Below the pieces are notes generated by a model. The model made no database searches, was not told where the DNA came from, and saw only the letters and a list, made by a program, of their open reading frames with translations. This document shows, piece after piece, positions 47,574 through 56,551 of a stretch of 64,000 nucleotides of DNA (positions are counted from its first letter, which is position 1; each line of letters begins with the position of its first letter). The stretch spans positions 1 to 64,000 of the forward strand of contig JACKLV010000003.1 in the NCBI GenBank assembly GCA_024235755.1, in the 5' to 3' direction. The position numbers were made by a program, and so were the translations under genes. The stretch comes from Burkholderiales bacterium (lineage in GTDB: Bacteria > Pseudomonadota > Gammaproteobacteria > Burkholderiales > Nitrosomonadaceae).

Positions 47574-48032
47574 TTATGTTCGGAAAATAGTTAAAAAAAC
47601 CAAAACTAATAACGTGAGCATTCCCCATATCAACCACACTTTCCCTGCTTTTTTAGCTTCTGGGTGCGTCTTTTTAAGGTATGTGTATCCCATCGCTATA
47701 CCCAAAGGCGGGATGGGTATTGACAAAAAAAGAATCGTAAGATTCATGACATTTGAAACCACTGGTTCTTCCCCTGCTTCATCCGATTGAAAATCAAGAT
47801 TGGTGATACGTGGTTTTACACGATCTTCCGTCGACGTGTCCTCTGATGAATCCGGCAACTCCTCCCGTGCAACATTCGCTTCAGACTGATTCACTGCTTC
47901 GACAGTCTCCCGAACTTTCGCAGCGTCATCCGATTGAGCAGCACGTTCGGTTTCAGTTTTCAACACTCCGGCACATTGCGTACAATATTCGGCCTGTTCA
48001 GTATTTTCTGTTCCACAATTTGGGCAAAGCAT
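47574..48032 (-). CDS. Zinc-ribbon membrane protein
   Basis: A 152-residue protein. An N-terminal zinc ribbon (MLCPNCGTENTEQAEYCTQC, two CxxC pairs) leads into an acidic, disordered linker (about 25-85) and two C-terminal membrane helices (about 92-115 and 130-150). The specific function is unknown. GAGG precedes the start. It stands alone between the MFS operon and the metalloprotease gene. Confidence 0.78.
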   Translation of the reverse strand: MLCPNCGTENTEQAEYCTQCAGVLKTETERAAQSDDAAKVRETVEAVNQSEANVAREELPDSSEDTSTEDRVKPRITNLDFQSDEAGEEPVVSNVMNLTILFLSIPIPPLGIAMGYTYLKKTHPEAKKAGKVWLIWGMLTLLVLVFLTIFRT

Positions 48033-48191
48033 ATCAATATCCTCAAAAAATTGTTATTTCTTGTTTCATGAAACACTGCTTTCAAAAATACATCGCGACG
48101 TACTTTAACCTATTTAGGTAATGCCTTAAAGACGCCGTTTACTTTTTCAATGTTCTTATACTACTTGCAAAGCAAACAATCTGTCCCAACA

Positions 48192-49589
48192 CTAGCGGGG
48201 TAATATTGTAAAAGAGACAGATTGCTGATAAGTTTCATCGAACACCTGATCACGGTTATCGTCTACCGCGAATGTCACCGTGTAAGTACCCGCAGGCAGT
48301 CCGGCAGTCGTACTATCCAGAATACTGAAACCAGCTAACGCAATCATGGGTCCGCCATGCGCCCGCACAGGCGTATCAGAACGAATAAACTGTAGCCGGC
48401 TATCCAGCCAGAACTCACCCACAGGCGTCATTGCGCGCACCCAATAGTCTGTCTGGCTACCGCTTTTCATTCCAGGATTCAACCCAACTTTCAGCGTCAA
48501 GCGATCGCCAGACTGCAATTCAATGGACTGGTCCTGATCGTTAACCAAAACGGATACCACTGGCTGTTCCGGTGCAGGTGGCGTCAGGACCGGATTAAAA
48601 AACCACGCAAAACCAGTATTAAAAGAAATGTTTCCTTGCTGTATTGCAACATGTTTATCATTTAGAAAGGTTCCGGTAATCCTGCATGCTGCAAATGCGG
48701 CTTTATTATCAAAATTCAGAACGATATCCGCATCATCGGTTCTGCCGACATATTGTAGGGTCAATGTGTAATCGTCCAACGTTCCCTCTAATCTGTCCAG
48801 ACCGCTCATTGCCAGACGCAACGTTGCCACATCATCGGCAACCAGAGTACGCCGGGCCTCACCCGATGTAATACCCTGCTGCATCACGGCCTCGGTATTT
48901 TCAAACCCCAGCAGAAGCGAAACAAGACGGTCACCATTTGCAGCAAACCGATGGCCTGAAGGCAAATCGTCCAACGACAGACTGTAAGTCGTTTGATCAA
49001 CGACTTCGGCCAGCAGGAATGGATTGTTGTTTTCTTTATTGAACCAATGCAGATTGATATCATCACCGCGCACGTCATCGCCAGATCCAATGACGCCATC
49101 AACACCGCGATCCAAATCAAAGGCATTATTCGCGCCGCTGATAGCGCTGGTGTAGTTTTTGTTTTCACCGTCCAGTCCCGATTCAGTGGCCAGATTAGGA
49201 TGCGCCAGACCGATACAGTGGCCCAGTTCATGGAGTGCGACTGATTCAAAATCAAACATCCTGAACGGCACAATATTGTCATCTATCTGAATGTTCCCGG
49301 TTGTCGGGATTAGTTGATTCCAGGTATTAATTGCGTTCTTTACCGGTATTTCCATCTCGTCGGCATGCAGTGACAATGGCTCGATAGCAACCGTTACGAC
49401 CAGCTCGCCACCTGCGCCGTTATAACCTGTCGGATGTGTAATAATATCAACTTCATCTTCATCATTGATAAACTCGAATACACCGGTTTCCCCTGTCGGA
49501 ATCCATAACAGCAAGACCGGAAAAAATATACTCAGCGCAAATTTCTGTGGAAAGTTACTTTGTTTTTTCTCCGGCAGAATACTCGTCAT
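48192..49589 (-). CDS. Exported metzincin-type metalloprotease
   Basis: A 465-residue protein with an N-terminal hydrophobic export segment (about 18-35). The catalytic zinc site VALHELGHCIGLAHPN (HExxHxxGxxH) lies near residue 120 and is the matrixin/M10 consensus. A calcium-like Asp/Gly-rich stretch (DLDRGVDGVIGSGDDVRGDD) follows. The rest is beta-rich and may hold Ig-like folds. No propeptide cysteine switch is apparent. It is 40 bp downstream of the 205-residue exported protein and probably co-transcribed with it. Confidence 0.85.
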   Translation of the reverse strand: MTSILPEKKQSNFPQKFALSIFFPVLLLWIPTGETGVFEFINDEDEVDIITHPTGYNGAGGELVVTVAIEPLSLHADEMEIPVKNAINTWNQLIPTTGNIQIDDNIVPFRMFDFESVALHELGHCIGLAHPNLATESGLDGENKNYTSAISGANNAFDLDRGVDGVIGSGDDVRGDDINLHWFNKENNNPFLLAEVVDQTTYSLSLDDLPSGHRFAANGDRLVSLLLGFENTEAVMQQGITSGEARRTLVADDVATLRLAMSGLDRLEGTLDDYTLTLQYVGRTDDADIVLNFDNKAAFAACRITGTFLNDKHVAIQQGNISFNTGFAWFFNPVLTPPAPEQPVVSVLVNDQDQSIELQSGDRLTLKVGLNPGMKSGSQTDYWVRAMTPVGEFWLDSRLQFIRSDTPVRAHGGPMIALAGFSILDSTTAGLPAGTYTVTFAVDDNRDQVFDETYQQSVSFTILPR

Positions 49590-49629
49590 GGAATTTTAGC
49601 CTTATGAAAATGCGCCTTGCTACATACCT

Positions 49630-50247
49630 TCATGGAGCAATCGGCTGCAGATCGTCACGATCAAAAATCGACAACAATTCGCGCTGTATTTCTGACAACA
49701 ATCGGATAGACTCAATATGCGGATACTGCTCAGCATCCCATCGGAGACCTGTCCACACAATATGCCGGATAACGTCGTGATCTTCATCCGCGAGCCCTTC
49801 GAGCTCCTGAGAACTGTAACGGTTTGGATAAATCTCGATTATGATTTCCGTCTTGTCGGATACACTGGTCACCACCGCGCGCGATTCCTTCATCAATCGC
49901 CGTTCTTTTTTTATCATCTCGCGTACGGCTTGCGCATCAAATGCGAGTATTTCGTTGTCGGTCAGCAATGTCCACAAAGCATCCAGCTTTTCCTGTTCCA
50001 GCACCGTATGATAGAGCCCGCCGCCTCTCATAGCTTCAGGCAAAACAATCAGAACATAACCATCCCGGTAAACGCTAATCTTTATGTCTTGACCCGATGG
50101 TTGCACCAGTTTGTTTTTTTCAGTGTAACTGACCAGCAGATCCTCAGGATTAGAGGCAGCATTGCCCTGGAAAGCCTGTAATGACTGAATGAAAAATAGC
50201 GCCAGAAGAACGCAAATACAGATTTGAAACCAAACAAAAGCTTTCAT
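49630..50247 (-). CDS. Hypothetical exported protein, 205 aa
   Basis: A signal peptide or anchor (AFVWFQICICVLLALFFIQS) is followed by about 180 residues of mixed alpha/beta sequence (ISVYRDGYVLIVLPEAMRGG, ALWTLLTDNEILAFDA). I do not recognise the family. Its gene directly precedes the metalloprotease gene on the same strand, which suggests a shared role, perhaps as inhibitor, substrate or partner; this is inference from position only. Confidence 0.65.
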   Translation of the reverse strand: MKAFVWFQICICVLLALFFIQSLQAFQGNAASNPEDLLVSYTEKNKLVQPSGQDIKISVYRDGYVLIVLPEAMRGGGLYHTVLEQEKLDALWTLLTDNEILAFDAQAVREMIKKERRLMKESRAVVTSVSDKTEIIIEIYPNRYSSQELEGLADEDHDVIRHIVWTGLRWDAEQYPHIESIRLLSEIQRELLSIFDRDDLQPIAP

Positions 50248-50408
50248 GATAAATATTTTGTCCCAAATGAGTATAATTTTGTTACAGTTGGTATATATAT
50301 TCAGCGGATGTATTTTCGTATTATACGCAAATGCATGAGACCGGTAACCGGATTGTATTTAGACGATCATTTGATACATCGCAACAAATTCGGTCACAAA
50401 CTATGCTA

Positions 50409-50489
50409 GTACTCTATCCATATGATATTACCGGGTTCAGTGCGCTTGTCAGTGACCATGTCAATGGCAATTTCATATGGATAGAGTAC
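50409..50489 (+). repeat. Complete dispersed repeat with 17-bp terminal inverted repeats
   Basis: GTACTCTATCCATATGA at 50409-50425 and its perfect complement at 50473-50489 bound 81 bp with no coding capacity. The left half (to about 50454) recurs at 29308 and 51106; the ends recur at 18660 and 47377. It sits directly upstream of the hemerythrin gene. Confidence 0.85.
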
Positions 50490-50531
50490 GAGTGTTCAGT
50501 CATTAACGGCAATCCCATTGGAGGAGTTGTT

Positions 50532-51098
50532 ATGCATAAAATACAACGCCAGCTTCACACCGATCATTATCACCTGCAGAGATTGCTCGATTGTTTCAGT
50601 TATGAAATCGATTGTTACGATTTCGACAGCAAGCGCAGTGCGGATTTAGATATTATTCTCAGTGCGTTAGACTATATTCAGACTTATCCTGACAAATGGC
50701 ATCATCCTACTGAAGATATCATATTCAGCAGGCTGCTGAAAAAAAGGGTCAAAGAAAGCCCGCTTATTGAACAGCTTCAGGATGAACATCAGGACATTAT
50801 TGAAGCAACCGAAAAAATACAGGAGCTGTTTAACAGTGTTGCCGAGGACTGTATTGTTTCGGCAGACGAACTACTGACCCGGTCGAGAAACTACGTAAAA
50901 TTGCAGAAACGGCACCTTGAAAAAGAAAACGAGCATGTCTATCCGCTTATGGACAGCATGTTCAATGAAAACGAATGGCGCGAGATCGAAAAAGAAATCC
51001 AGACACAGAACGATCCGTTATTCAACAATCCGTCCAAAAAAGGGTACGACCACTTGTACCGGTATATCCTAGATCTGGAAAAAAGCAAACAGGATTGA
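50532..51098 (+). CDS. Hemerythrin-like HHE domain protein
   Basis: A 188-residue helical protein. The diiron-type ligands lie in LHTDHYHLQRLL, DKWHHPTEDIIFSRL, LQDEHQDIIEATEKI and KRHLEKENEHVYPLM, the His/Glu layout of the hemerythrin HHE family. It may sense or bind oxygen or nitric oxide, which would fit an ammonia oxidiser that makes NO; this is inference. ATG 50532 has GGAGGAG 5-6 bp upstream; the longer upstream frame runs through the repeat at 50409-50489 and is rejected. Confidence 0.85.
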   Translation: MHKIQRQLHTDHYHLQRLLDCFSYEIDCYDFDSKRSADLDIILSALDYIQTYPDKWHHPTEDIIFSRLLKKRVKESPLIEQLQDEHQDIIEATEKIQELFNSVAEDCIVSADELLTRSRNYVKLQKRHLEKENEHVYPLMDSMFNENEWREIEKEIQTQNDPLFNNPSKKGYDHLYRYILDLEKSKQD

Positions 51099-51105
51099 AC
51101 ATTTA

Positions 51106-51140
51106 GTACGCGACCCATGTGATATTGCCGGGTTCAAGAC
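51106..51140 (+). repeat. Dispersed repeat, diverged copy
   Basis: GTACGCGACCCATGTGATAT followed by TGCCGGGTTCA matches the left end of the 50409 element at 26 of 31 bases. It begins 7 bp after the hemerythrin stop. Confidence 0.55.
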
Positions 51141-51160
51141 AAGTAACCGCGCCCGGCAAT
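51124..51160 (+). terminator. Hairpin after hemerythrin gene
   Basis: ATTGCCGGG (51124-51132) and CCCGGCAAT (51152-51160) pair perfectly over 9 bp. The left arm lies inside the dispersed repeat copy. No T-run follows. Confidence 0.4.
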
Positions 51161-51364
51161 CCTGTAAATACAGCAGGCATAGCATGCGCAGACCTGTCAT
51201 GACCAATTTTGAATCAGCTTTGAGCAAATGCAATCAACGCTGATTTAGTTAAATAATCCGCTGGTTATTATCATTTTGAGCAGCGAACCCTAACGGCAAT
51301 AACAGGCCCGATCACTATCGACGATATATCATCGCTCACTTGTCTGCTCTTACTATTAGGTATA

Positions 51365-51394
51365 AGGGGCGTTAACTATACCGTTAACACCCCT
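51365..51394. terminator. Hairpin between convergent genes
   Basis: AGGGG-c-GTTAAC and GTTAAC-a-CCCCT pair with one mismatch around a 6-base loop. It lies between the hemerythrin gene (plus) and the small membrane protein gene (minus), so it could serve both. Confidence 0.45.
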
Positions 51395-51441
51395 GCGTTA
51401 CCAGTTCCGGTATGCATTTAGAAACAACCGTAAACCTTAAA

Positions 51442-51834
51442 TTATTCAAACAATGCGTACAGCTTGCCAAACAACGCATCGACCACAGGCTGCAGCGGTC
51501 CCAGGAAATTATCCAACTGCAACATGCCAACAATCAAAATCAATACGCCACCCGCCACAACACCGTAGCGAACACCGGATGTGAAATTTGCCGACGCAGG
51601 TGCCCGAGTATACGTATCGTTTGAAAAAGACAGGAAAATCCGCAAAATACCAAGCACAATACCCGCACCGATACAACTCAGAAATAAATGCAGCGAACAC
51701 AATACGCGCGTACCCAGGTCTTCTTCAGCCAGCTCCAAACTGGAAAACCGCAAACAAATTATGATGACTAACAGTATTACCAACGAGTTCCAGAATCCCC
51801 CGAACCTCGCCTTAAATTCACTTTCCATACTCAT
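51442..51834 (-). CDS. Small membrane protein, 130 aa
   Basis: Three predicted membrane helices (about 17-30, 42-66 and 88-107; for example LVILLVIIICLRFSSL and VLCSLHLFLSCIGAGIVLGI) and an amphipathic C-terminal helix. ATG 51834 has AAGGGAG upstream; the longer frame adds a less convincing N-terminus. I do not recognise the family. Confidence 0.6.
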   Translation of the reverse strand: MSMESEFKARFGGFWNSLVILLVIIICLRFSSLELAEEDLGTRVLCSLHLFLSCIGAGIVLGILRIFLSFSNDTYTRAPASANFTSGVRYGVVAGGVLILIVGMLQLDNFLGPLQPVVDALFGKLYALFE

Positions 51835-52253
51835 AGAAAAATGCTCCCTTTTGATAATTTCCGTCAAAAAAAACCACTTCACTGCAAGTAGCGAAATGGC
51901 ATAAGCGCCGCTCAAACTGCGGCTTGCGAATAAGCCAAGCTTTTAGTAACAATCAATCAATTTTGTATAGCTTTTATGTAAATAAATATGATGACTATCG
52001 CTTGCTTGGTTTCGATTCAATATCCATAGTTGCAACCTTTCTACATTATATACATTAATTAATCTCCAAACAGTTTACAATCCCTAAAATCTCTTAACAA
52101 AATTTTTAAAAAACTTGCAAGTATTTTGGAAAGCATTACGTAGCGATAAGTTTTTAAAAACGTGAATCTTGAGATATTCTGATATTGCCGTCCGTCAACC
52201 GTTTTTCATGATTTTCCAGCCAAGAACCGCTAGCTGGAAAATCACCTAATATA
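51835..52253. other. AT-rich intergenic region
   Basis: About 420 bp, very A/T-rich in the middle, upstream of the small membrane protein and downstream of the carbonic anhydrase. No gene or clear promoter was found apart from the hairpin at 52209-52244. Confidence 0.45.
52209..52244 (-). terminator. Hairpin after carbonic anhydrase gene
   Basis: TGATTTTCCAGC and GCTGGAAAATCA form a perfect 12-bp stem with a 12-base loop, 9 bp after the carbonic anhydrase stop. Confidence 0.55.
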
Positions 52254-53054
52254 TTAATTTGTTGTCAATACTGTACGCCCGTTCAAATCTTGTGGCATTC
52301 TTACATTTTGACTATAAAAACTCCTGAGTTGATCAAGTTGTGCACTCGATACAGTGATGGCATGTTTTAAAAGATACCATTGCACACCTTCACTGCAAGG
52401 TGGTGTAGTAAGCGAGCCCGCCAGCGTATAGAAGTCTGGTTTATGATAATCGGGCGGCAGCAAGGTTTCCGGATCAATGCGAATTCCCGTGTCTTCTCGC
52501 ATTTCTCCAGCCGTGCTGGGAATATTATCCAGAATGGTTTGAAATGTCTCGTTAGCTTCACCTTCTTCAATTGCAACAGCCATAACAATCAGCCTGCCAT
52601 CTTCCCTGATGTGTACGTAATGCAATTCAGCAGCGAATCTCTTATCGCCGACGACATGTTCACTGGGTTCATGAAAATGGAATTGAATCAGTGGATACGT
52701 TTCATTACCCACTTCCAGATAACCCATATAATCGAGCGAAGTATTGACTTGTATGCCATGGCCGCTGTTATAAAAAGTAGGTGTGTCCGCTCCATACCAG
52801 ATTCTCAACCGGTTTAATTCAGTCACACGCTCAACTTCTGCTTTGGCAAGGTCGACCGGTGACTGGCGATTGCCGATGGCACACTCTGCAAACGGATAGA
52901 TATGCGGAACCTCGCTCTGCGTCATATCCTCAACAGCTCCCCAAGTTGCTTGTTCTTCATGCGCCCACTGGGGCCCAGCAGCAATACTATGCGAAGCGAA
53001 TGCAAAATAAAGCGCTGCATTTACAATCCAAAAAACACTACGGTTATTGATCAT
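52254..53054 (-). CDS. Periplasmic alpha-carbonic anhydrase
   Basis: A 266-residue zinc enzyme interconverting CO2 and bicarbonate. A signal peptide (NAALYFAFASHSIAA) precedes the alpha-CA domain. The zinc His residues are in LIQFHFHEPSEH (HxH) and AAELHYVHI. CAIGNRQSPVDL near the N-terminus and SLTTPPCSEGVQW, with two Cys that usually form a disulfide, are typical. In an autotroph it may supply inorganic carbon. ATG 53054 is chosen for AGGAG upstream. Confidence 0.95.
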   Translation of the reverse strand: MINNRSVFWIVNAALYFAFASHSIAAGPQWAHEEQATWGAVEDMTQSEVPHIYPFAECAIGNRQSPVDLAKAEVERVTELNRLRIWYGADTPTFYNSGHGIQVNTSLDYMGYLEVGNETYPLIQFHFHEPSEHVVGDKRFAAELHYVHIREDGRLIVMAVAIEEGEANETFQTILDNIPSTAGEMREDTGIRIDPETLLPPDYHKPDFYTLAGSLTTPPCSEGVQWYLLKHAITVSSAQLDQLRSFYSQNVRMPQDLNGRTVLTTN

Positions 53055-53089
53055 GAATATACTCCTTTGTATTAAATCGACTGTAAGGT

Positions 53090-53350
53090 TTAACAAGGAT
53101 TTTTTCTGCAGAAATCAATCATGGATGGTTTTTTACCTGCTTCTGGCTGTTTGCCCGAAGCGGCGGCATCATTTTTTTCTGTCGTGTTTTTTTGAATATT
53201 TTGAGGGGATGGCCGATTTCGCTGAAGCGTACTAAAACCAGTTTGTTCGCTGGTCTCATTCAGCGCTGGCGAACCGTTTTTCTCTGACATGACCGGACCG
53301 GCAAAAATCAAACTCAGCGCAATGCAATAAATCACTTTCTTGATCAGCAT
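53090..53350 (-). CDS. Small exported protein, 86 aa
   Basis: A signal peptide (MLIKKVIYCIALSLIFAGPV) and a mature part of about 64 residues that is Asn/Gln/Pro/Lys-rich and looks disordered, ending MIDFCRKNPC with two Cys five apart. AAAGGAG lies 5 bp before ATG 53350. It precedes the carbonic anhydrase gene by 35 bp and is probably co-transcribed. I do not recognise it. Confidence 0.6.
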   Translation of the reverse strand: MLIKKVIYCIALSLIFAGPVMSEKNGSPALNETSEQTGFSTLQRNRPSPQNIQKNTTEKNDAAASGKQPEAGKKPSMIDFCRKNPC

Positions 53351-53676
53351 AACTACTCCTTTCATAAAAAAAACCAGTGAATAGAAAAACGATTCAGAAT
53401 TCCGAGCCCACAAATTAGCATAAAAAATTTTTTTGAGTGTTAAAATTTCGAAACATAAGAATTTTTTACGTTATTTTTTCCGTTCAGCCGTGTGGATTTT
53501 GCACTGTTTGATAAATCTGCCCGATAAACACCTTCGGTCGATAATATTATTTCAATAAAACATATAGTTATACAAATATTGAACATCGCAACTGCAATGC
53601 AGATAGTTTTTCAACAGCCTGTTACAATAAAACAGAGTTTGTCGGGCCGCACAGGCCTCTATTATCTGGGGTGTTT
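53351..53676. other. Intergenic region, divergent
   Basis: About 325 bp between divergent genes. A/T-rich near 53415-53480. I found no gene or convincing promoter. Confidence 0.4.
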
Positions 53677-54420
53677 ATGTCTCAAATTATTAATGCAATC
53701 GCAAACGCAACACGTGATTTACTGCGGTTGAAAATTATCTGGATCATGGTCTGGCCAATTTTAACTGCCAGCTTGCTTTGGGTTTTTATCGGCTGGCTGT
53801 TCTGGGATTTTTTTGCTGAATTTATTTTTCTGGGTTTTGCCGAGCTGGGTGTGAAAGACTGGCTAGACAATCAAGCGCCCGGCTGGCTGGCTTACAGCCT
53901 GCAGTGGCTGATCAATATCATTTTTTTCATTCCGCTGGTCATTGTCACCACACTAATTATCACTGCCATTTTTTCAATGCCGGCATTGATTCATCATGTT
54001 GCAAAAAGACGCTATCCCCACCTCAAACGTGAAAGTGGCGGCACCATAACGGGCAGTCTGGTGAATGCGCTTTATGCAACGTTCATGTATATCCTGATCT
54101 GGACTCTTACGCTGCCCTTATGGGCATTCGGTGCGGGCATCATCGTGCCGTTCATAGCCGCAGCATTTTTGAATCAGCAGCTGTTCCGCTACGATGCCCT
54201 ATCTGAACATGCCACGCATACAGAAATCAAGAAACTGCTCGCTTCCAACCGGTTTCCGTTATGGACACTCGGTCTGCTTACCGGTTTTCTGCAATATGTT
54301 CCGGTCGTCAATTTTTTTGCACCGGTGCTAACCGCGCTTGCGTTTATTCATTATGAACTGGCGCGCCTGGAAAAAGACCGCGCGCAGGCAATCAGGGAAA
54401 CCGGCAATGACGTAGCATAA
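53677..54420 (+). CDS. EI24-domain membrane protein
   Basis: A 247-residue inner-membrane protein with about five helices (VWPILTASLLWVFIGWLFW, WLINIIFFIPLVIVTTLIIT, TFMYILIWTLTLPLWAFGAG and others). The layout and motifs (RDLLRLKIIW, YVPVVNFFAPVLTALAFIHY) fit the EI24/CysZ-like family, members of which include sulfate permeases; here the substrate is unknown. I chose ATG 53677 over GTG 53671. Confidence 0.82.
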   Translation: MSQIINAIANATRDLLRLKIIWIMVWPILTASLLWVFIGWLFWDFFAEFIFLGFAELGVKDWLDNQAPGWLAYSLQWLINIIFFIPLVIVTTLIITAIFSMPALIHHVAKRRYPHLKRESGGTITGSLVNALYATFMYILIWTLTLPLWAFGAGIIVPFIAAAFLNQQLFRYDALSEHATHTEIKKLLASNRFPLWTLGLLTGFLQYVPVVNFFAPVLTALAFIHYELARLEKDRAQAIRETGNDVA

Positions 54421-54440
54421 AACGGCACAAGGCATCCCCG

Positions 54441-54959
54441 TTATTCAAACAGTTCTTCTGCCTGCAAAACCTTCAGAGCTTCGCGTGCACAGACTTCGTC
54501 GAATTTTATTCCGGGTGCGCCGCCGACACCGATGCCGCCGACTATTTCTCCCCCCATTTTGATGGGAAAACCGCCACCCAGCAGAAGAATATGCTCATTC
54601 ATACGGGCAAGACTATGCAAATCAGGGCTTTTGACAATCAGCTCGGCGTATCTTTGCGTCGGTCCGCGCAAACTGTTTGCGGTATAGGCCTTACGACGGC
54701 TGCTGTCCAGCGTATGCGGGCCCGCGCCATCGGCTTTTAACTGCACTTTAAGCAGGCCGGCGTTATCGACGATTGCAACACTGACTTTGAAACCATCGCT
54801 TTCGCACTGTTTAATCGCTGCCATAGCCGCCTTGGCGGATAATTCGGTCGTCAAAACAGGTTTCTCAGATTGTTCCTTGGAGAAGGAAATACCGGAAAAC
54901 AGGCAGAAAGGCAGCACTGTAACTACCAACGCCATCCACTGGATTTTTTTGATCATCAT
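54441..54959 (-). CDS. Exported GlcG/HbpS-family protein
   Basis: A 172-residue protein: signal peptide (MALVVTVLPFCLFSGISFS) and a GlcG/HbpS/PduO-C domain, seen in VSVAIVDNAGLLKVQLKADG, SSRRKAYTANSLR, LGGGFPIKMGGEIVGGIGVGG and DEVCAREAL. The family includes haem-binding extracellular proteins and cobalamin-related enzymes; haem binding is possible but unproven here. AAAGGA precedes the ATG pair. Convergent with the EI24 gene. Confidence 0.88.
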   Translation of the reverse strand: MMIKKIQWMALVVTVLPFCLFSGISFSKEQSEKPVLTTELSAKAAMAAIKQCESDGFKVSVAIVDNAGLLKVQLKADGAGPHTLDSSRRKAYTANSLRGPTQRYAELIVKSPDLHSLARMNEHILLLGGGFPIKMGGEIVGGIGVGGAPGIKFDEVCAREALKVLQAEELFE

Positions 54960-55132
54960 CGCATTCCTTTTAATTTCAGATTCACTGACAACACCTATTG
55001 TAAAGGCTCATAAAACGAATTCAACCTTGAAACGCCGCACCTGTTTCAGATATTGGCGGCAAATTTTCATTTGTATATTTTCACAGTATAAGGCAAGATT
55101 CAAACTTCCTATTGATTTAGTCAAAGCCCATT

Positions 55133-55888
55133 GTGATCTGCTACGAACACCCGCTTAACGAACGCATCCGCACCCTGCTGAAACTCGAAGATCTGTTCAA
55201 AAAAATCGATTTTTTTTCCGCCAAAGACTCGCCGATGCAGCACCACGCCTCGTTAATAACGCTGTTTGAAATACTGGAAATTACCAGCCGTGCGGACATC
55301 AAAACCGATCTGCTGCAGGAGCTTGAACGGCAAAAGCAGTTGCTGGAGACGCTACGCAGAAATCCGGACATTTCGGAATCAGCGCTGGATAATGTGTTGG
55401 ACAATATCCAAACCACGTTCAGGTCGATGCTGGAAATATCCGGCAAAGTCGGCGAGCATTTGCGCGATAATGAATGGTTGATGACGATCAAGCAGCGCAC
55501 CAACATCCCCGGCGGCGTATGTGAATTTGACCTACCATCGTACCATTACTGGCTGAGTCTGGATCCGTCGCTGCGCCGCAAGGACTTTAACGAATGGCTG
55601 GCGCCAATGCTGCCGATACGCAATGCCTTCGGCATCGTGCTCTACCTGCTGAGAAGCAGCGGTAAAACGACGCAGAACGTTGCCCATCAGGGTATATTCC
55701 AGCAGCCCGGCTCGGATTATTTCGCACACATGCTGCGCGTCAGAGTCAGCGAAGACTTCCCGTGCGTGCCTGAAATCAGCGCCAATAAATACGCATTGAA
55801 TATTCGCTTCATCCCTTCACAATCCGGGCAACGCGTCAAAGTGTATGAGAAAGACGTCGCGTTTGAACTGACGTTCTGCAGTCTGTAA
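55133..55888 (+). CDS. zapD: Cell division protein ZapD
   Basis: A 251-residue cytoplasmic protein that bundles FtsZ. The start MICYEHPLNERIRTLLKLED is diagnostic for ZapD (DUF1342); QERQ-like helices, GGVCEFDLPSYHYWL and a C-terminal beta domain follow. The start is GTG 55133; no strong ribosome binding site is visible. In many proteobacteria zapD sits between coaE and yacG, but neither is adjacent here. Confidence 0.93.
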   Translation: MICYEHPLNERIRTLLKLEDLFKKIDFFSAKDSPMQHHASLITLFEILEITSRADIKTDLLQELERQKQLLETLRRNPDISESALDNVLDNIQTTFRSMLEISGKVGEHLRDNEWLMTIKQRTNIPGGVCEFDLPSYHYWLSLDPSLRRKDFNEWLAPMLPIRNAFGIVLYLLRSSGKTTQNVAHQGIFQQPGSDYFAHMLRVRVSEDFPCVPEISANKYALNIRFIPSQSGQRVKVYEKDVAFELTFCSL

Positions 55889-55924
55889 CGTAAAGTTTAT
55901 TGTTAATAACCGCCAGCCGTTCAT

Positions 55925-56551
55925 TCACGGACCTGAAACGATTAGACCACACCGGCTATCGGCGGGATCGATCGTTCCGCCACATTCATCGTCGAACACA
56001 TTGTCTTTCACCAGGCTGAACGTACCCGGATTGCCGCCATTAACGCTGTATTGATATATACCGGCATTCAAGCGATAGACATTCAGCGGAATGATTCTGA
56101 CAAATTCCTTGATGTCCGCAGTGCACCCAATCTCAGACCCCAATTGAATTTCACTGATTTGAACTTCAAAAAGATTGCCACTGCGCCGCACGTTGATTTG
56201 ACCTAGCCCTCCGCAACCATGATCTCCGGTTACTTGAAGAAAAACCTGTATTGGAAAAGCGTCGTCAATAACACGCACGTCAACCGACCAGATTCTCGGC
56301 GCATTATATTGCGTCGATGTAACATGCTGTAGAGCCCAGGTATTTGATTGTGGATCAAACTGAAAGATTGCATCCTGATACCGGCCAACTTGCTCAGGCG
56401 TATCGACGCGGGGGATTATCAAAACACCGTTCTCATAACTGGGCGCGGTTGTACCCAAAACATCCGCGAGCTCAATCCCATTCTCCGCGATGACCACACC
56501 GCTGCAACCATACAACACAAATAAAGCAATCCAGGTTCGTAACTCAAGCAT
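55925..56551 (-). CDS. Hypothetical secreted protein, 208 aa
   Basis: A signal peptide (MLELRTWIALFVLYGCSGVV) ending near VIAENG, then a beta-rich mature domain with four Cys (GDHGCGG, EIGCTAD, DDECGGT and SRCGL) that could form two disulfides. I do not recognise the family. It is convergent with zapD. Confidence 0.65.
   Translation of the reverse strand: MLELRTWIALFVLYGCSGVVIAENGIELADVLGTTAPSYENGVLIIPRVDTPEQVGRYQDAIFQFDPQSNTWALQHVTSTQYNAPRIWSVDVRVIDDAFPIQVFLQVTGDHGCGGLGQINVRRSGNLFEVQISEIQLGSEIGCTADIKEFVRIIPLNVYRLNAGIYQYSVNGGNPGTFSLVKDNVFDDECGGTIDPADSRCGLIVSGP

Noticed and set aside
50331..50531. N-terminal extension of the hemerythrin frame
   Set aside because: The extension runs through the dispersed repeat and has no family similarity; ATG 50532 has an excellent ribosome binding site.
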